From Pseudomonas sp. KUIN-1 (lineage in GTDB: Bacteria; Pseudomonadota; Gammaproteobacteria; Pseudomonadales; Pseudomonadaceae): DNA of 64,000 nt. The notes beneath the pieces were generated by a model that was not told the origin of the DNA, did not search any database, and saw only the letters and a program-made list of their open reading frames with translations. Shown piece by piece: positions 23,892 to 33,022 of this stretch (position 1 is its first letter; each line of letters opens with the position of its first letter). The stretch spans positions 1,054,001 through 1,118,000 of the forward strand of contig NZ_AP020337.1 of NCBI RefSeq assembly GCF_009176725.1. The letters are read 5' to 3'. A program made the position numbers and the translations under genes.

Positions 23892-24991
23892 ATCTCCTTG
23901 GAAAAGTGCGCAGTGACCGCTGCGATGACGCGTTCAACCTCGTCGTCACTCAGGCCCGGGAAGCAGGGAAGGGAGATGACGGTATCACATGTACGCTCGG
24001 TCACGTCCAGAGCGACGGACGGCGCAGATGAGTACGCTGGTTGTTTATGGTCGGCGATGGGGTAGTGAATATCCGTACTGACTGACTTCTCTTTGAGTGC
24101 CGCAGCCAGAGCCGCCCGATCTTTCGCGCGAATCACATATAGATGGGCGACGTAATCATCCGAAACCGAGGATGGAAGCTCGATATCCAGTCCCGCGAAC
24201 GCTTCGTTATAGCGCTTGGCGATGGAGCGGCGCTGTTCGTTCCAGGTGTCCAGATGCGGCAATTTGATACGCAGAATTGCCGCTTGCATCTCGTCCAGGC
24301 GGCTGTTGCGGCCACCCGGGATTGCAACGCGATATTTCTGGTCCCAGCCATACTGCCGAAGCTGGCGGATACGTGAGGCCAGAGCGTCATCACCGGTAAC
24401 CACTGCGCCGCCGTCACCGAGAGCGCCCAGGTTTTTAGTCGGGTAGAAGCTGAAGCAGGCGATGGTGCCAAAGCTGCCTGCTTGCTTGCCATTGCGTCGA
24501 GCGCCGTGGGATTGCGCGCAATCTTCAAGAACCGGAATGCCTGCTGCGGAAGCGATCTGAACGATCTCTTCGATGTTCGCCAGTTGACCGTACAAGTGCG
24601 TAACGATGATGGCCGCCGGCTTTTCCTTGGCAATTACAGTTTCCAGAGAGTTTTTGCAAAGGGTCAATGTTGCAGGATCGACATCTGCATAAACAGGCGT
24701 TGCGCCTACTGCGTGGATCGCTGTACTGCCATAGAAGCCGGCATTTGCCACGGCGACAACCCGGTCGCCTACAACAACGTCCAGGCCTTTGAGGGCGAGT
24801 TCCAATGCGTCCGAACCGTTAGCCACGCTGATGCAATGCTGCACACCTACGTAGGCGGCAAACTCTTCCTCGAACAGCTTCACTTCGTTACCTAAAACGT
24901 ACCAGTGGCTGTCCAGCACGGCCTTCAACGGAGTCGCGAAATCAAGTCCTGCGTTAGCTTTGATGGCCGAGAAAAGCGGAATATTTTCCAT
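23888..24991 (-). CDS. DegT/DnrJ/EryC1-type sugar aminotransferase (FdtB-like)
   Basis: The protein has 367 residues from the ATG at 24991 (MENIPLFS); an ATG at 25003 adds four residues and begins two bases after the upstream stop. PLP-dependent fold: NGSDALELALKGL, GFYGSTAIHAVGATPVYADVD, LEDCAQSHGAR, and the lysine motif FSFYPTKNLGALGDGGAV. It would transaminate the 3-keto group of dTDP-3-oxo-6-deoxyhexose, between the isomerase and acetylase steps of the FdtD-like protein. It overlaps the GtrB-like gene by four bases. Confidence 0.85.
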   Translation of the reverse strand: MENIPLFSAIKANAGLDFATPLKAVLDSHWYVLGNEVKLFEEEFAAYVGVQHCISVANGSDALELALKGLDVVVGDRVVAVANAGFYGSTAIHAVGATPVYADVDPATLTLCKNSLETVIAKEKPAAIIVTHLYGQLANIEEIVQIASAAGIPVLEDCAQSHGARRNGKQAGSFGTIACFSFYPTKNLGALGDGGAVVTGDDALASRIRQLRQYGWDQKYRVAIPGGRNSRLDEMQAAILRIKLPHLDTWNEQRRSIAKRYNEAFAGLDIELPSSVSDDYVAHLYVIRAKDRAALAAALKEKSVSTDIHYPIADHKQPAYSSAPSVALDVTERTCDTVISLPCFPGLSDDEVERVIAAVTAHFSKEI

Positions 24992-25005
24992 TGGGGGTTC
25001 CATGA

Positions 25006-26883
25006 TCAATGAGACGAACGGCTGATGAACTCGCATACATCAGGCATTGCGAAAATTTTAAATGAAGAGCTGACAGTGTATAGCTTCAGGTCGCACTTGT
25101 CGGCTGGAGATGGCGGCAGAATGATCCCTTCGTAACCGGTACGGAGCGCTGATTTATCCCCAATGGCTTCGGCGACATCCTGCCTTTTACCTTCAATATT
25201 GAGAGCACCCGCAATTTTACCTCCTTTTACGGCGATTATATATAGAGGTACTCCATCATGGGGTTCAATATAGCTCCAGCCTCTTATGAACAAACCGTCT
25301 GAAGTCTGGCGTATAACGTCGATGTTGCCCCTTGGAGTCGCTGGCGAAACAGGCGCTCTTAGAGAAAACTCATCACCCTCTACAAAGAGACGTTTCGGCA
25401 ACTCGGGGGCCCTGATGAAAGCATCAGTTGAATGGATTGAACCGCTTGTCTCTTGTACAGCTTCAGACAAAGGTCTACCAATGGCTGACTTCTGAAGATT
25501 AGGCTGGCTTAAGGTATTTGCGCTCCAAGCAACAAGATTAGTCCACGCCATCCATACGGTAACTAAAAACAGCCACTTCATGTGGAATTGACGAGATTTT
25601 TCAGCTCGCGCTAAAGAGGCTGATGTTAGGTTGCTAGTATGCGTTGTAGTTGCGATCGCAATAATGAATGCGAGGAAAGGTATGGTGACGAAGAGATATC
25701 GACCCTGAGGCTGAGGTAGGGTGTTTTGAGAGGCAATCAGGCTAAGGATTATGATTGATGGAAATAAGCCAAGAATCATGATCAGAGGAAGCAGTTTGTC
25801 CAGTATAAGTTTTTTCTTGTCTGGCAAAGCGCAGGCGCGAGCCGTCTGGAAGATTGCAGTCAGTGTGACTAATATCAGAAGGAAAGCAGCTCCCATGTAG
25901 TAGGAATCGGGTATGTATACATTCATCCAGCCCGTGACCGAGAAATAACTCTTCGTAGCCAGGCTTAACCATGGCACGATCGTCGTCATGTCGAACAAGT
26001 GATCCGGACACCTTATATAGCATGTTCCAAAACCTTGTGCCGGGCTGAGCTTATGCATCGCGACAAATTCTAATTGGCCTGAAATCCCGGTAATTTCGCC
26101 GTACTTGATGTAGGTAATTACAAGCATAGGGGCTGAGATAAGCACAGCTATCAATGACGCAAATGGAAGGAGTTGTGTGACTTTACGCTCTCCGCTATAA
26201 CGATAGGCAATGAGCATGACACCAGCAAAAACGAGGGCGGGAAGAAAGTAAAGTTTTGCCAGGAACATCAGGCCGAGTGCAATGCCGAAACAAATCGCAC
26301 TGTACTTTGTCGGCCTTTTTACATACCCCATAAGACTGCTTAAAAGCAGTGCAATACTGGTGAGTCCATAGGCGTCACTATTGAAGTACGAGAATACGAA
26401 AGATACTTGAGGGATGAGGGCTATGATGAGTGCGCAAAAAGCTGCACTTTTTTCCGTCATTCCAGCTCTGTGCGCGATTCGGTACAATGCGCAGATAAAT
26501 ACTGCGCCGAGTATCCAGTTGAAGCACCGTGCTGAAAGATATGCCAAATCATCTGGTAGCAACCAGCTTAGTCCGTAAGAGCTGATCATTGCGCCTATCA
26601 CATGAGGAAAGGGCAAGCCGTGGTACCAGAACTCTCCGGGGTGCCATGTATAACCGGAAAGGTTACCGGTAAATGGCTGTAATGGTTCCGCAGCGCTAGG
26701 TAACTCATGAAATGTCTTGAGGTATTCTAATAAAAAAAAGTGCGTTGACTCATCAGGTCCGCCGTGGAACGAGATACCAATCGACCATAGGATCAGGACG
26801 AAAAAGTAGACGACAGCTAAAATCAATTGGTAGCGGGGTTTTGATATTTCTGTGTCGTTATGATGAATAGTGTTCTCAGGCAC
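25006..26883 (-). CDS. DUF2142-like multi-spanning membrane protein, putative GT-C transferase
   Basis: The protein has 625 residues with about 11-12 membrane helices. After the first helix it has FHGGPDESTHFFLLEYL, the acidic PDE-H loop of DUF2142 and related GT-C proteins. The C-terminal 150 residues are soluble (VEGDEFSLRAPVSPATPRG ...) and likely periplasmic. In this cassette it is the best candidate for the GtrC-like enzyme that moves Fuc3NAc from the lipid carrier to the O-antigen; this is inference from context. Its stop is two bases from the first ATG of the aminotransferase frame. Confidence 0.65.
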   Translation of the reverse strand: MPENTIHHNDTEISKPRYQLILAVVYFFVLILWSIGISFHGGPDESTHFFLLEYLKTFHELPSAAEPLQPFTGNLSGYTWHPGEFWYHGLPFPHVIGAMISSYGLSWLLPDDLAYLSARCFNWILGAVFICALYRIAHRAGMTEKSAAFCALIIALIPQVSFVFSYFNSDAYGLTSIALLLSSLMGYVKRPTKYSAICFGIALGLMFLAKLYFLPALVFAGVMLIAYRYSGERKVTQLLPFASLIAVLISAPMLVITYIKYGEITGISGQLEFVAMHKLSPAQGFGTCYIRCPDHLFDMTTIVPWLSLATKSYFSVTGWMNVYIPDSYYMGAAFLLILVTLTAIFQTARACALPDKKKLILDKLLPLIMILGLFPSIIILSLIASQNTLPQPQGRYLFVTIPFLAFIIAIATTTHTSNLTSASLARAEKSRQFHMKWLFLVTVWMAWTNLVAWSANTLSQPNLQKSAIGRPLSEAVQETSGSIHSTDAFIRAPELPKRLFVEGDEFSLRAPVSPATPRGNIDVIRQTSDGLFIRGWSYIEPHDGVPLYIIAVKGGKIAGALNIEGKRQDVAEAIGDKSALRTGYEGIILPPSPADKCDLKLYTVSSSFKIFAMPDVCEFISRSSH

Positions 26884-26946
26884 GCAAAGCTCCTAGGCTT
26901 CTGGTTTTCCTTGTTTTTTGATTCAGTAATGTGCACCTGAAGTTGA

Positions 26947-29900
26947 TCAATTAATGATCCTCGGAGGCCACGCCATACTAAAATCTTCATAATCCAGCGT
27001 CAGGTTCGGACTATAGGCATAGTCAGCTTGAATATCAGGCCAACGCGACTTGATGTATTCGATTTCTTTCGTGAAGCGTGCCTGTTTTTGCGGTGTGTCT
27101 TCCAGCCCACGCGTGGCGGACTCGTGATGGTAGAGCTCTGCAAAAGGCGTCCAGACGTTTACATAGCCTGCCTCTTTGACTTTCAGGCAGAAGTCCACGT
27201 CGTTGAAGGCAATTTTCAAATGCTGCTCTTCCAGACCACCGACCTGTTCAAAAGTCGATTTTCTGATAATCAGGCAGGCAGCTGTTACGGCTGATAGCTC
27301 CTGAATCAACTCCGCCCTGCAAAAATAGCCAGGTGCGCCTTTAGGCAGATTCTTGTGGGAATGACCTGCTACCCCGCCCAGGCCTGTGATAACGCCACCG
27401 TGCTGCAAGCGGTCATCTGGATACCAAAGACGCGCACCCACGGCGCCCACACCCGGTTGCAGTGCTATCGATACCATCTCGCTCAACCACTCAGGCGAGA
27501 TGACCTCAATATCGTTATTGATAAGTCCGATCAGTTCGCCATTCGCAATGCGTACGGCCGCATTATTGAGTGCAGAGTAATTGAATGGACCTTCATCGCG
27601 CATGACGCGAATGTTCTCTTCCTGATCAAGCAGAGCAAAATACTCAAGCGATTCTGGCTCGTCAGAGCCGTTGTCGATCAGAATGATTTCGTAATGCGTG
27701 TACGTAGTGAGTCGCTTGATACTGTCGATGCACTGTTTGACCAGTGCATGGGCATTTCGAGTCGGGATTACCAGGCTGACCAGCGGCTGGGAAGCCGGGA
27801 GCTTGTAGTGAACACGGTACATGCCCAGAGAGGAGAGCTCGGCAACGCCGACGTCCCCTTTACGTTGCAGGTGCTCATCCAGTGCCTTGACCCCGGCCAG
27901 TGCCGCATAAGGCTTTTCGTCACCTGCCATGGCGGTGCTGCCGGCGTGTATCCGCCAATGGTAGAGCACGCGCGGGATATGAATAATCTGATTTCGCTCA
28001 AGCTTTTCTATGCAGCGCAATGCCAGGTCATAATCCTGTGCACCTTCAAAGCCGACCCGGAATTGCCCAACTTCGTTGACAAGATCTCGACGATAGGCGC
28101 CCAAGTGGCAAACCATATTCTGTGAGCGGAACAGGAATTCGTTCCAGTCTGACTTGAAGTGAGGCGAGCTGCGCGTACCGTCCGTGCTGATCTTGTCTTC
28201 ATCGGAGTAGATGAGCCCCGCGTCCGGATTCTCGCGAATGGTGCGTGCCACCCAGTAGAGCGCATGCCTTGGCAGCAAGTCATCGTTATCCATCAACGCG
28301 ACGAATTCGCCCGTGGCGACCTCCAAGGCCGAGTTGCTGGCCGCGGATATATGTCCGTTGTGTTCGCGGAAGACGACTTTGATCCGCTCATCCTGAGCGC
28401 TCAGAGACTTCAGGTAGTCGATCACGCCCTGATCAGTCGAGGCGTCGTCAGCCAGGCAAAGCTCCCAACGCGGATATAACTGGGCGCAGACACTTTCTAC
28501 CGCTTCACGCAGTAACTCCAGCGGCGGGTTGTAGACGGGCATGATGATGGAGATAACCGGCCCGCCACCCCAACCAACGATGTCGTCGTTGATACGACTG
28601 ATTTTTGCATCGTCCAGGGTGTCGTACTTCTGAACCCAGAGTACGTAATCATGCCTGTTGCCGTGCAACGCTTGCGCTGCGTCACCTTTGGCCCATCGTG
28701 CTTGAGCAATGACGCCAGCAACCCCCCGCACCTGCCATACCTGATAGGCTTTCCTGGCGGTGCTGAGCAAACCACCACCGCGTCGAATGATCATCGGTAG
28801 CGAGGTGATGTTGCTTTTCGCTCTGTAAAGCGTCCTTGTCACTTTCCTGAGTGGCGCTGTTACCAGCCAGCTATAAGAGGACTGCATAGAGATGATATTC
28901 AGATTCAGGTTATGAACATGAGTATCTTTGGCTTCCAGCTCAAGCCGATGATTCTCCAACAACGTCAGGTTTTTGCTTTCAAGCCCCGTCAGTTCACGGC
29001 GCTGGTTCTGTTTCAGAGCCAGCGTTTCCGTTTCAAGGCTTGTCAGTGCCAGGTGATGGCTTTCTTTCAAGGACAGATTTTCGGCTTCAAGCTCCCTGAT
29101 CGCGGTGTGGTGAGCGTCCAGCGCTGCCAAACGCTCGCCTTCGACCTCGATTAACTTGAATCGAAGATTTTCCTGCAGAGCGAGGTTTTGAGCTTCCAGA
29201 TCCTCCCGCTCTTGCTGGTGAGCTTCTTGCGCAGCCAGCCTTTCAGCTTCAAGAGTCGCCAGCACCTGGCTATGACTCTCCTGAAGTGCAGCATTCGCAG
29301 CCTCGAGTTCCTGGACGGCCAGACGATAACTTTCCTGAAGCGTCGCGTTTGCGGCATCGAGCTCCATCACTTCCAGGCGATGGCTTTCCTGAATGGACAG
29401 GTTTTCATTTTCTATGTGAGCCAATGCCTGGCGATGGCTCTCTTGCTCGGCCAGATTTGCCGCCTCGATCGCTTCCAGCGCCGAGTGTTCCTTGAGGTTC
29501 TGATCCGCCGTCGTTTCAAGTGCCTGTTTGAGCTCTTCTTCCTGTTGAAGAAGTCGTTCAGCGACCTGACCTTCTGTGAGCAAGGTGAACGATATCTGGA
29601 CTTTGAATGATTTACCGGTAATCAGCATATTGAGATCGGCAGGTAACATCACGTGCGGATCATCATTGAGCGCCATGAACAACGTGCCATTGGCATCGCT
29701 GGAAAATGCTGTGATACCTGCGGCGGCAAGGGGGGCATGCGTATTATCGTGCCACGCCCACAGTTCTGAGTTCGCGCTGTAGACCTTGATGACGCTGATC
29801 GAAAATGACTGTCTGACGTTCGTTGGATCGAAACGTAACGAGGCGCACCGGGCTGAAGCGGGGACGTCGAAAATAACCGTCTGAAAACCATCATGAACAC

Positions 29901-31662
29901 GCTGGTTTTTTGTTCGGTCCTCAGAAAATCCGCCTTCGGTATCGCCCAGATAAAGCGTTGCCATTTTAGGCGTTTCGTTTAGTTGAGAACCGGTTTTCTG
30001 GATCGTCGCATCGGGCGCCCAGTTCAGAAAGCTGGCGGCCTCACGACCGGTGACCCTTTCCTGGAAGAGGGCTTCCAGCGCGGCAAAGCGATTGAGGTCT
30101 TGATCCGTCACAGTAAGGCCGACGCTGGCCATCAATTGAATGATGAAGTCGCGCCTGCTGATCATGGTTGCTGTGGGATGGAACGGAACTGCGCTGGCAA
30201 TCAGCAGCAGCAAACCACGCATCAGCAAATGCCCCAGCTCCACACCTTCGACCATTTCCCATTCGATGTCGATCAGGTGCGGCTGGCCTTTGCTATCAAG
30301 GATGATGTTCTGTGCAACGGCATCGATATAGTGGCCTGGCAGACGTTCGTCTACATGATCAAGTGCAAGATCATGGCCTTCTGATGCAAGCAGCTGTTTG
30401 AGGCTGTTTACATACAGTGAAAGATACGGTGTGAAGGTGGCCACGTCCCAGTTGTGAGTTGACGCAGCTTCATAGAATTTCAGGCTGAGCAGCGAGCCTT
30501 TGGCGTAACCATGAGCGTCCGGCAGAATGAACCGATGCGCATCTTCCGGGCTTTCCGGAACCGGATTGTCACTAAGGCGGTGGTAGCGAACCTCGATACC
30601 TTCTGGTGTCTCGACGAACACGGTCGCTTTACAATATTCGGCATTGCGCCCTGTGCTGTAGTGGTACGCAAGGGTATTACCTGGCACTACCTGTTCCGGC
30701 TTGCATGAAGCGACGACGAGGAAAGAGTTGGCGAGGTCCATACCCAGATGGTTATCAATGACAACGGGCCAGGCTCTTTCCAGGTTGAACGTCGTGTTCG
30801 CAGGCAGTTGTGGATCTTTACGAGTGTTCTGGCAGGCCAGCGCAGCCGCGTCGAAGTCTTGAGACCTGAAGCCGCTTTCAGTAATGATCGAGTTCGGAAT
30901 CTTGTAATCGGGGTAGGGCGATAGAAAGTCCGACGCCATGAACCCTGCGCGGGCAATAAGCGCTTGTAGCTCTTTACGGCCAAATGTTTTCGGCTGCCGA
31001 TCTACATACCGTCCTTCGATGCCATACATGGCGACGCCGACATGATCTTCCGGCGCGCCTGCAAAATATTTCAGACCCAGCTGGTTCTCGATGGCGATAA
31101 ACAAATGGCCGTCGGGCTTCAGCAGTTTTCGAACGCGATTCAACATGCCGAAGGCTGGATCGGCATCTGCGCTGAACATACTGGCGTATTCAAGAACGCC
31201 GATGAGTGTTACGACGTCGAACTGCTGATCAAGCTTGAAATCATCAAAGCGTTCAGCCAGTACCGTAACGTTATCCAGATCTCTGGTTCTGCTGGAAGCA
31301 ATCGCGGCGCGGCGCGGGCTACCCTCTAAAGACAGAACCGTGGCGCCTGCTTCGCCGAGGTAACGGCTGATTGCGCCGCATCCGGCACCTATTTCAAGAA
31401 TCGATTTGCCTTTGATAAGGCTCTCGAAGGGGCGAAAGATATTTCCACGGCTGGAGGTCAGGTGATAAAGCTTCGGCCAATCGGTGCAATATTGCGGAAG
31501 CTCGCTTGACAGGACTGATACGTCCTTCGCCTCACGTACGATTTTCGCCAGTTCGTTCTCGGAGTTGTCGCCATCGCTATAGGCGATGCCCTGGTAATCG
31601 GAACGCACCCAGACACCTGTGTCCGCATCCAGGTTATAGCCGTATTTATCAAGCTCAAACAT
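26947..31662 (-). CDS. WbdD-like methyltransferase/kinase-like protein fused to coiled coil and two GT2 domains
   Basis: The protein has 1571 residues from the ATG at 31662 (an upstream TTG is possible). A SAM methyltransferase (about 65-260) has SILEIGAGCGAISRYLG. A kinase-like segment (about 330-480) has D447-x4-N452 (YIDAVAQNIILD) and D465 (HLIDIEWE). Next are a probable beta-sandwich (about 560-700), an 18-residue-repeat helix (about 723-915), GT2 domain one (about 1033-1260; PVYNPP, LMDNDD) and GT2 domain two (about 1292-1540; PTRN, INNDIEV). E. coli WbdD terminates O-antigen chains by methylation and phosphorylation and uses a coiled coil as ruler; here the polymerising domains appear fused. 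It overlaps wzt by eight bases. Kinase activity is unproven. Confidence 0.8.
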   Translation of the reverse strand: MFELDKYGYNLDADTGVWVRSDYQGIAYSDGDNSENELAKIVREAKDVSVLSSELPQYCTDWPKLYHLTSSRGNIFRPFESLIKGKSILEIGAGCGAISRYLGEAGATVLSLEGSPRRAAIASSRTRDLDNVTVLAERFDDFKLDQQFDVVTLIGVLEYASMFSADADPAFGMLNRVRKLLKPDGHLFIAIENQLGLKYFAGAPEDHVGVAMYGIEGRYVDRQPKTFGRKELQALIARAGFMASDFLSPYPDYKIPNSIITESGFRSQDFDAAALACQNTRKDPQLPANTTFNLERAWPVVIDNHLGMDLANSFLVVASCKPEQVVPGNTLAYHYSTGRNAEYCKATVFVETPEGIEVRYHRLSDNPVPESPEDAHRFILPDAHGYAKGSLLSLKFYEAASTHNWDVATFTPYLSLYVNSLKQLLASEGHDLALDHVDERLPGHYIDAVAQNIILDSKGQPHLIDIEWEMVEGVELGHLLMRGLLLLIASAVPFHPTATMISRRDFIIQLMASVGLTVTDQDLNRFAALEALFQERVTGREAASFLNWAPDATIQKTGSQLNETPKMATLYLGDTEGGFSEDRTKNQRVHDGFQTVIFDVPASARCASLRFDPTNVRQSFSISVIKVYSANSELWAWHDNTHAPLAAAGITAFSSDANGTLFMALNDDPHVMLPADLNMLITGKSFKVQISFTLLTEGQVAERLLQQEEELKQALETTADQNLKEHSALEAIEAANLAEQESHRQALAHIENENLSIQESHRLEVMELDAANATLQESYRLAVQELEAANAALQESHSQVLATLEAERLAAQEAHQQEREDLEAQNLALQENLRFKLIEVEGERLAALDAHHTAIRELEAENLSLKESHHLALTSLETETLALKQNQRRELTGLESKNLTLLENHRLELEAKDTHVHNLNLNIISMQSSYSWLVTAPLRKVTRTLYRAKSNITSLPMIIRRGGGLLSTARKAYQVWQVRGVAGVIAQARWAKGDAAQALHGNRHDYVLWVQKYDTLDDAKISRINDDIVGWGGGPVISIIMPVYNPPLELLREAVESVCAQLYPRWELCLADDASTDQGVIDYLKSLSAQDERIKVVFREHNGHISAASNSALEVATGEFVALMDNDDLLPRHALYWVARTIRENPDAGLIYSDEDKISTDGTRSSPHFKSDWNEFLFRSQNMVCHLGAYRRDLVNEVGQFRVGFEGAQDYDLALRCIEKLERNQIIHIPRVLYHWRIHAGSTAMAGDEKPYAALAGVKALDEHLQRKGDVGVAELSSLGMYRVHYKLPASQPLVSLVIPTRNAHALVKQCIDSIKRLTTYTHYEIILIDNGSDEPESLEYFALLDQEENIRVMRDEGPFNYSALNNAAVRIANGELIGLINNDIEVISPEWLSEMVSIALQPGVGAVGARLWYPDDRLQHGGVITGLGGVAGHSHKNLPKGAPGYFCRAELIQELSAVTAACLIIRKSTFEQVGGLEEQHLKIAFNDVDFCLKVKEAGYVNVWTPFAELYHHESATRGLEDTPQKQARFTKEIEYIKSRWPDIQADYAYSPNLTLDYEDFSMAWPPRIIN
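28918..29496 (-). repeat. About eleven 18-codon tandem repeats within the large O-antigen protein
   Basis: The units follow the pattern ESHRLxxxxLEAxNLxLQ. Examples: ESHRLEVMELDAANATLQ, ESYRLAVQELEAANAALQ, EAHQQEREDLEAQNLALQ, ESHHLALTSLETETLALK. Each unit is 54 bp and diverged. Eighteen residues equal five turns of an ideal alpha-helix, giving one face with a fixed pattern. The segment joins the modifying domains to the glycosyltransferase domains. Confidence 0.8.
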
Positions 31663-33022
31663 CAACAAGTACCGGTTCAATTTCCATGGAGGCGCCCAGG
31701 TCTATCAAGCCCAGAAGCTTCGGAGTAGGTTCTACGACGAAATGTATCGAATCATAGCGCCGGTCGTGAGGCACGATGTCTTCGCTTTGCCGAGAGGCGA
31801 TACCGATGGAAATGAAGTAATCACCGGTCGCCAGCGCGTTTCTGAATTTCACTCGCGCTTTTGCCTGTTTGCCAGCGCTGCCTATCAGGCCTGCGCCCTC
31901 GCAATCCTGCATGTAAGAGTTGGTGCCGTATACGGTGACACCCTCTTTGGTCTTGATCGTAAAGCCGATAATCGGGTTGACCACAGTGCGATTGAATTGC
32001 AGGGCCAGATCAAGAACGATTTCCTCGCCTGATTCAACGCTGTTGGGAAACTCCCTACCCGATGCATTCATATGGAAGTCGAGCAGTGTTGCAGCTCCAT
32101 CCCCCCAACGGTACTCATGAGGGTTGTAACCAGGCCTGCTGGCGTATACGTCTTCATCAAAACGCAGCGCTATCTTGTCGGTTTCGACTGGGGCGGTTTC
32201 CACTCGCTCTGCTTCGGCGAGGTCCAGGCTCTTGTCGGTGATAGGGCTCTTCTCACGCCCGAACAGAAGGTCCGTGTAGCGGTTGATGACCGGGCGCGAT
32301 TCGCCAATCATCTCGATCCTGCTCTGTTCCAGCAAAATCGCGCGATTACAGTGGGTGACCACTTGTTCGCTGGAGTGCGTGACCAGCAGGATACTGGTGC
32401 CATTTTCTTTCAACTGCCTGAGGCGCTCAAAGCACTTGGCCTGGAATCGTGCATCGCCAACGGAAAGTGCCTCATCCACGACAAGGATTTCCGGATCGAC
32501 CTGGGCCTGGACTGCAAACGCCAGGCGTACGGCCATGCCGCTCGAGTAGGACTTGACCGGCTGATCGAGGAATTCGCCAATGTCGGCAAAGCCGGCGATC
32601 GCGTCAAAGCGCTCGTCCACTTCGTCACGCGTCAGCCCAAGCACAGCTGCGTTCAGATAAACGTTTTCGCGGCCGGTAAACTCGGGGTTGAAGCCAGACC
32701 CCAGCTCCAGCAAGGCCGCTACCCGGCCACGTGTGTGAATCTCGCCGACAGTCGGGTTCAATGTTCCGCAGATGATCTGCAGCAAGGTTGACTTGCCTGA
32801 ACCATTACGGCCGACGATGCCGACTGTTTCGCCTTTGGCAACATTGAAGCTGACGTCGCGTAACGCCCAGAACTCTTTGCCGTAGGTGGTAGTGGTTTCC
32901 TGCCCAGACCAGCGCTGAAGCCTTGGCACCAGCGCTTGCTTCAAGCGGTCATGAGGTTTGTCGTAGGTGTAAAAACACTTCGAGACGTTTTGTACGCTGA
33001 TAACCGGTTGATCAGATGACAT
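31655..33022 (-). CDS. wzt: O-antigen ABC transporter ATP-binding protein with C-terminal glycan-binding domain
   Basis: The protein has 455 residues from the ATG at 33022, which overlaps wzm by 11 bp. The ATPase domain has Walker A GRNGSGKS, signature YSSGMAVRLAF and Walker B ILVVDEALSVGD. From about 290 a beta-sandwich (FDEDVYASRPGYNPHEYRWGDG ...) matches the Wzt C-terminal carbohydrate-binding domain, which in E. coli O9a recognises the modified end of the finished chain. It works with Wzm to export the undecaprenyl-linked O-antigen. The presence of this domain fits a chain-terminating modification by the adjacent large protein. Confidence 0.93.
   Translation of the reverse strand: MSSDQPVISVQNVSKCFYTYDKPHDRLKQALVPRLQRWSGQETTTTYGKEFWALRDVSFNVAKGETVGIVGRNGSGKSTLLQIICGTLNPTVGEIHTRGRVAALLELGSGFNPEFTGRENVYLNAAVLGLTRDEVDERFDAIAGFADIGEFLDQPVKSYSSGMAVRLAFAVQAQVDPEILVVDEALSVGDARFQAKCFERLRQLKENGTSILLVTHSSEQVVTHCNRAILLEQSRIEMIGESRPVINRYTDLLFGREKSPITDKSLDLAEAERVETAPVETDKIALRFDEDVYASRPGYNPHEYRWGDGAATLLDFHMNASGREFPNSVESGEEIVLDLALQFNRTVVNPIIGFTIKTKEGVTVYGTNSYMQDCEGAGLIGSAGKQAKARVKFRNALATGDYFISIGIASRQSEDIVPHDRRYDSIHFVVEPTPKLLGLIDLGASMEIEPVLVDV

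Noticed and set aside
28918..29496. Tandem repeat suspected as a CRISPR or satellite array
   Set aside because: The 54-bp units are diverged, in frame and encode a regular helical repeat; there are no identical repeats with unique spacers.
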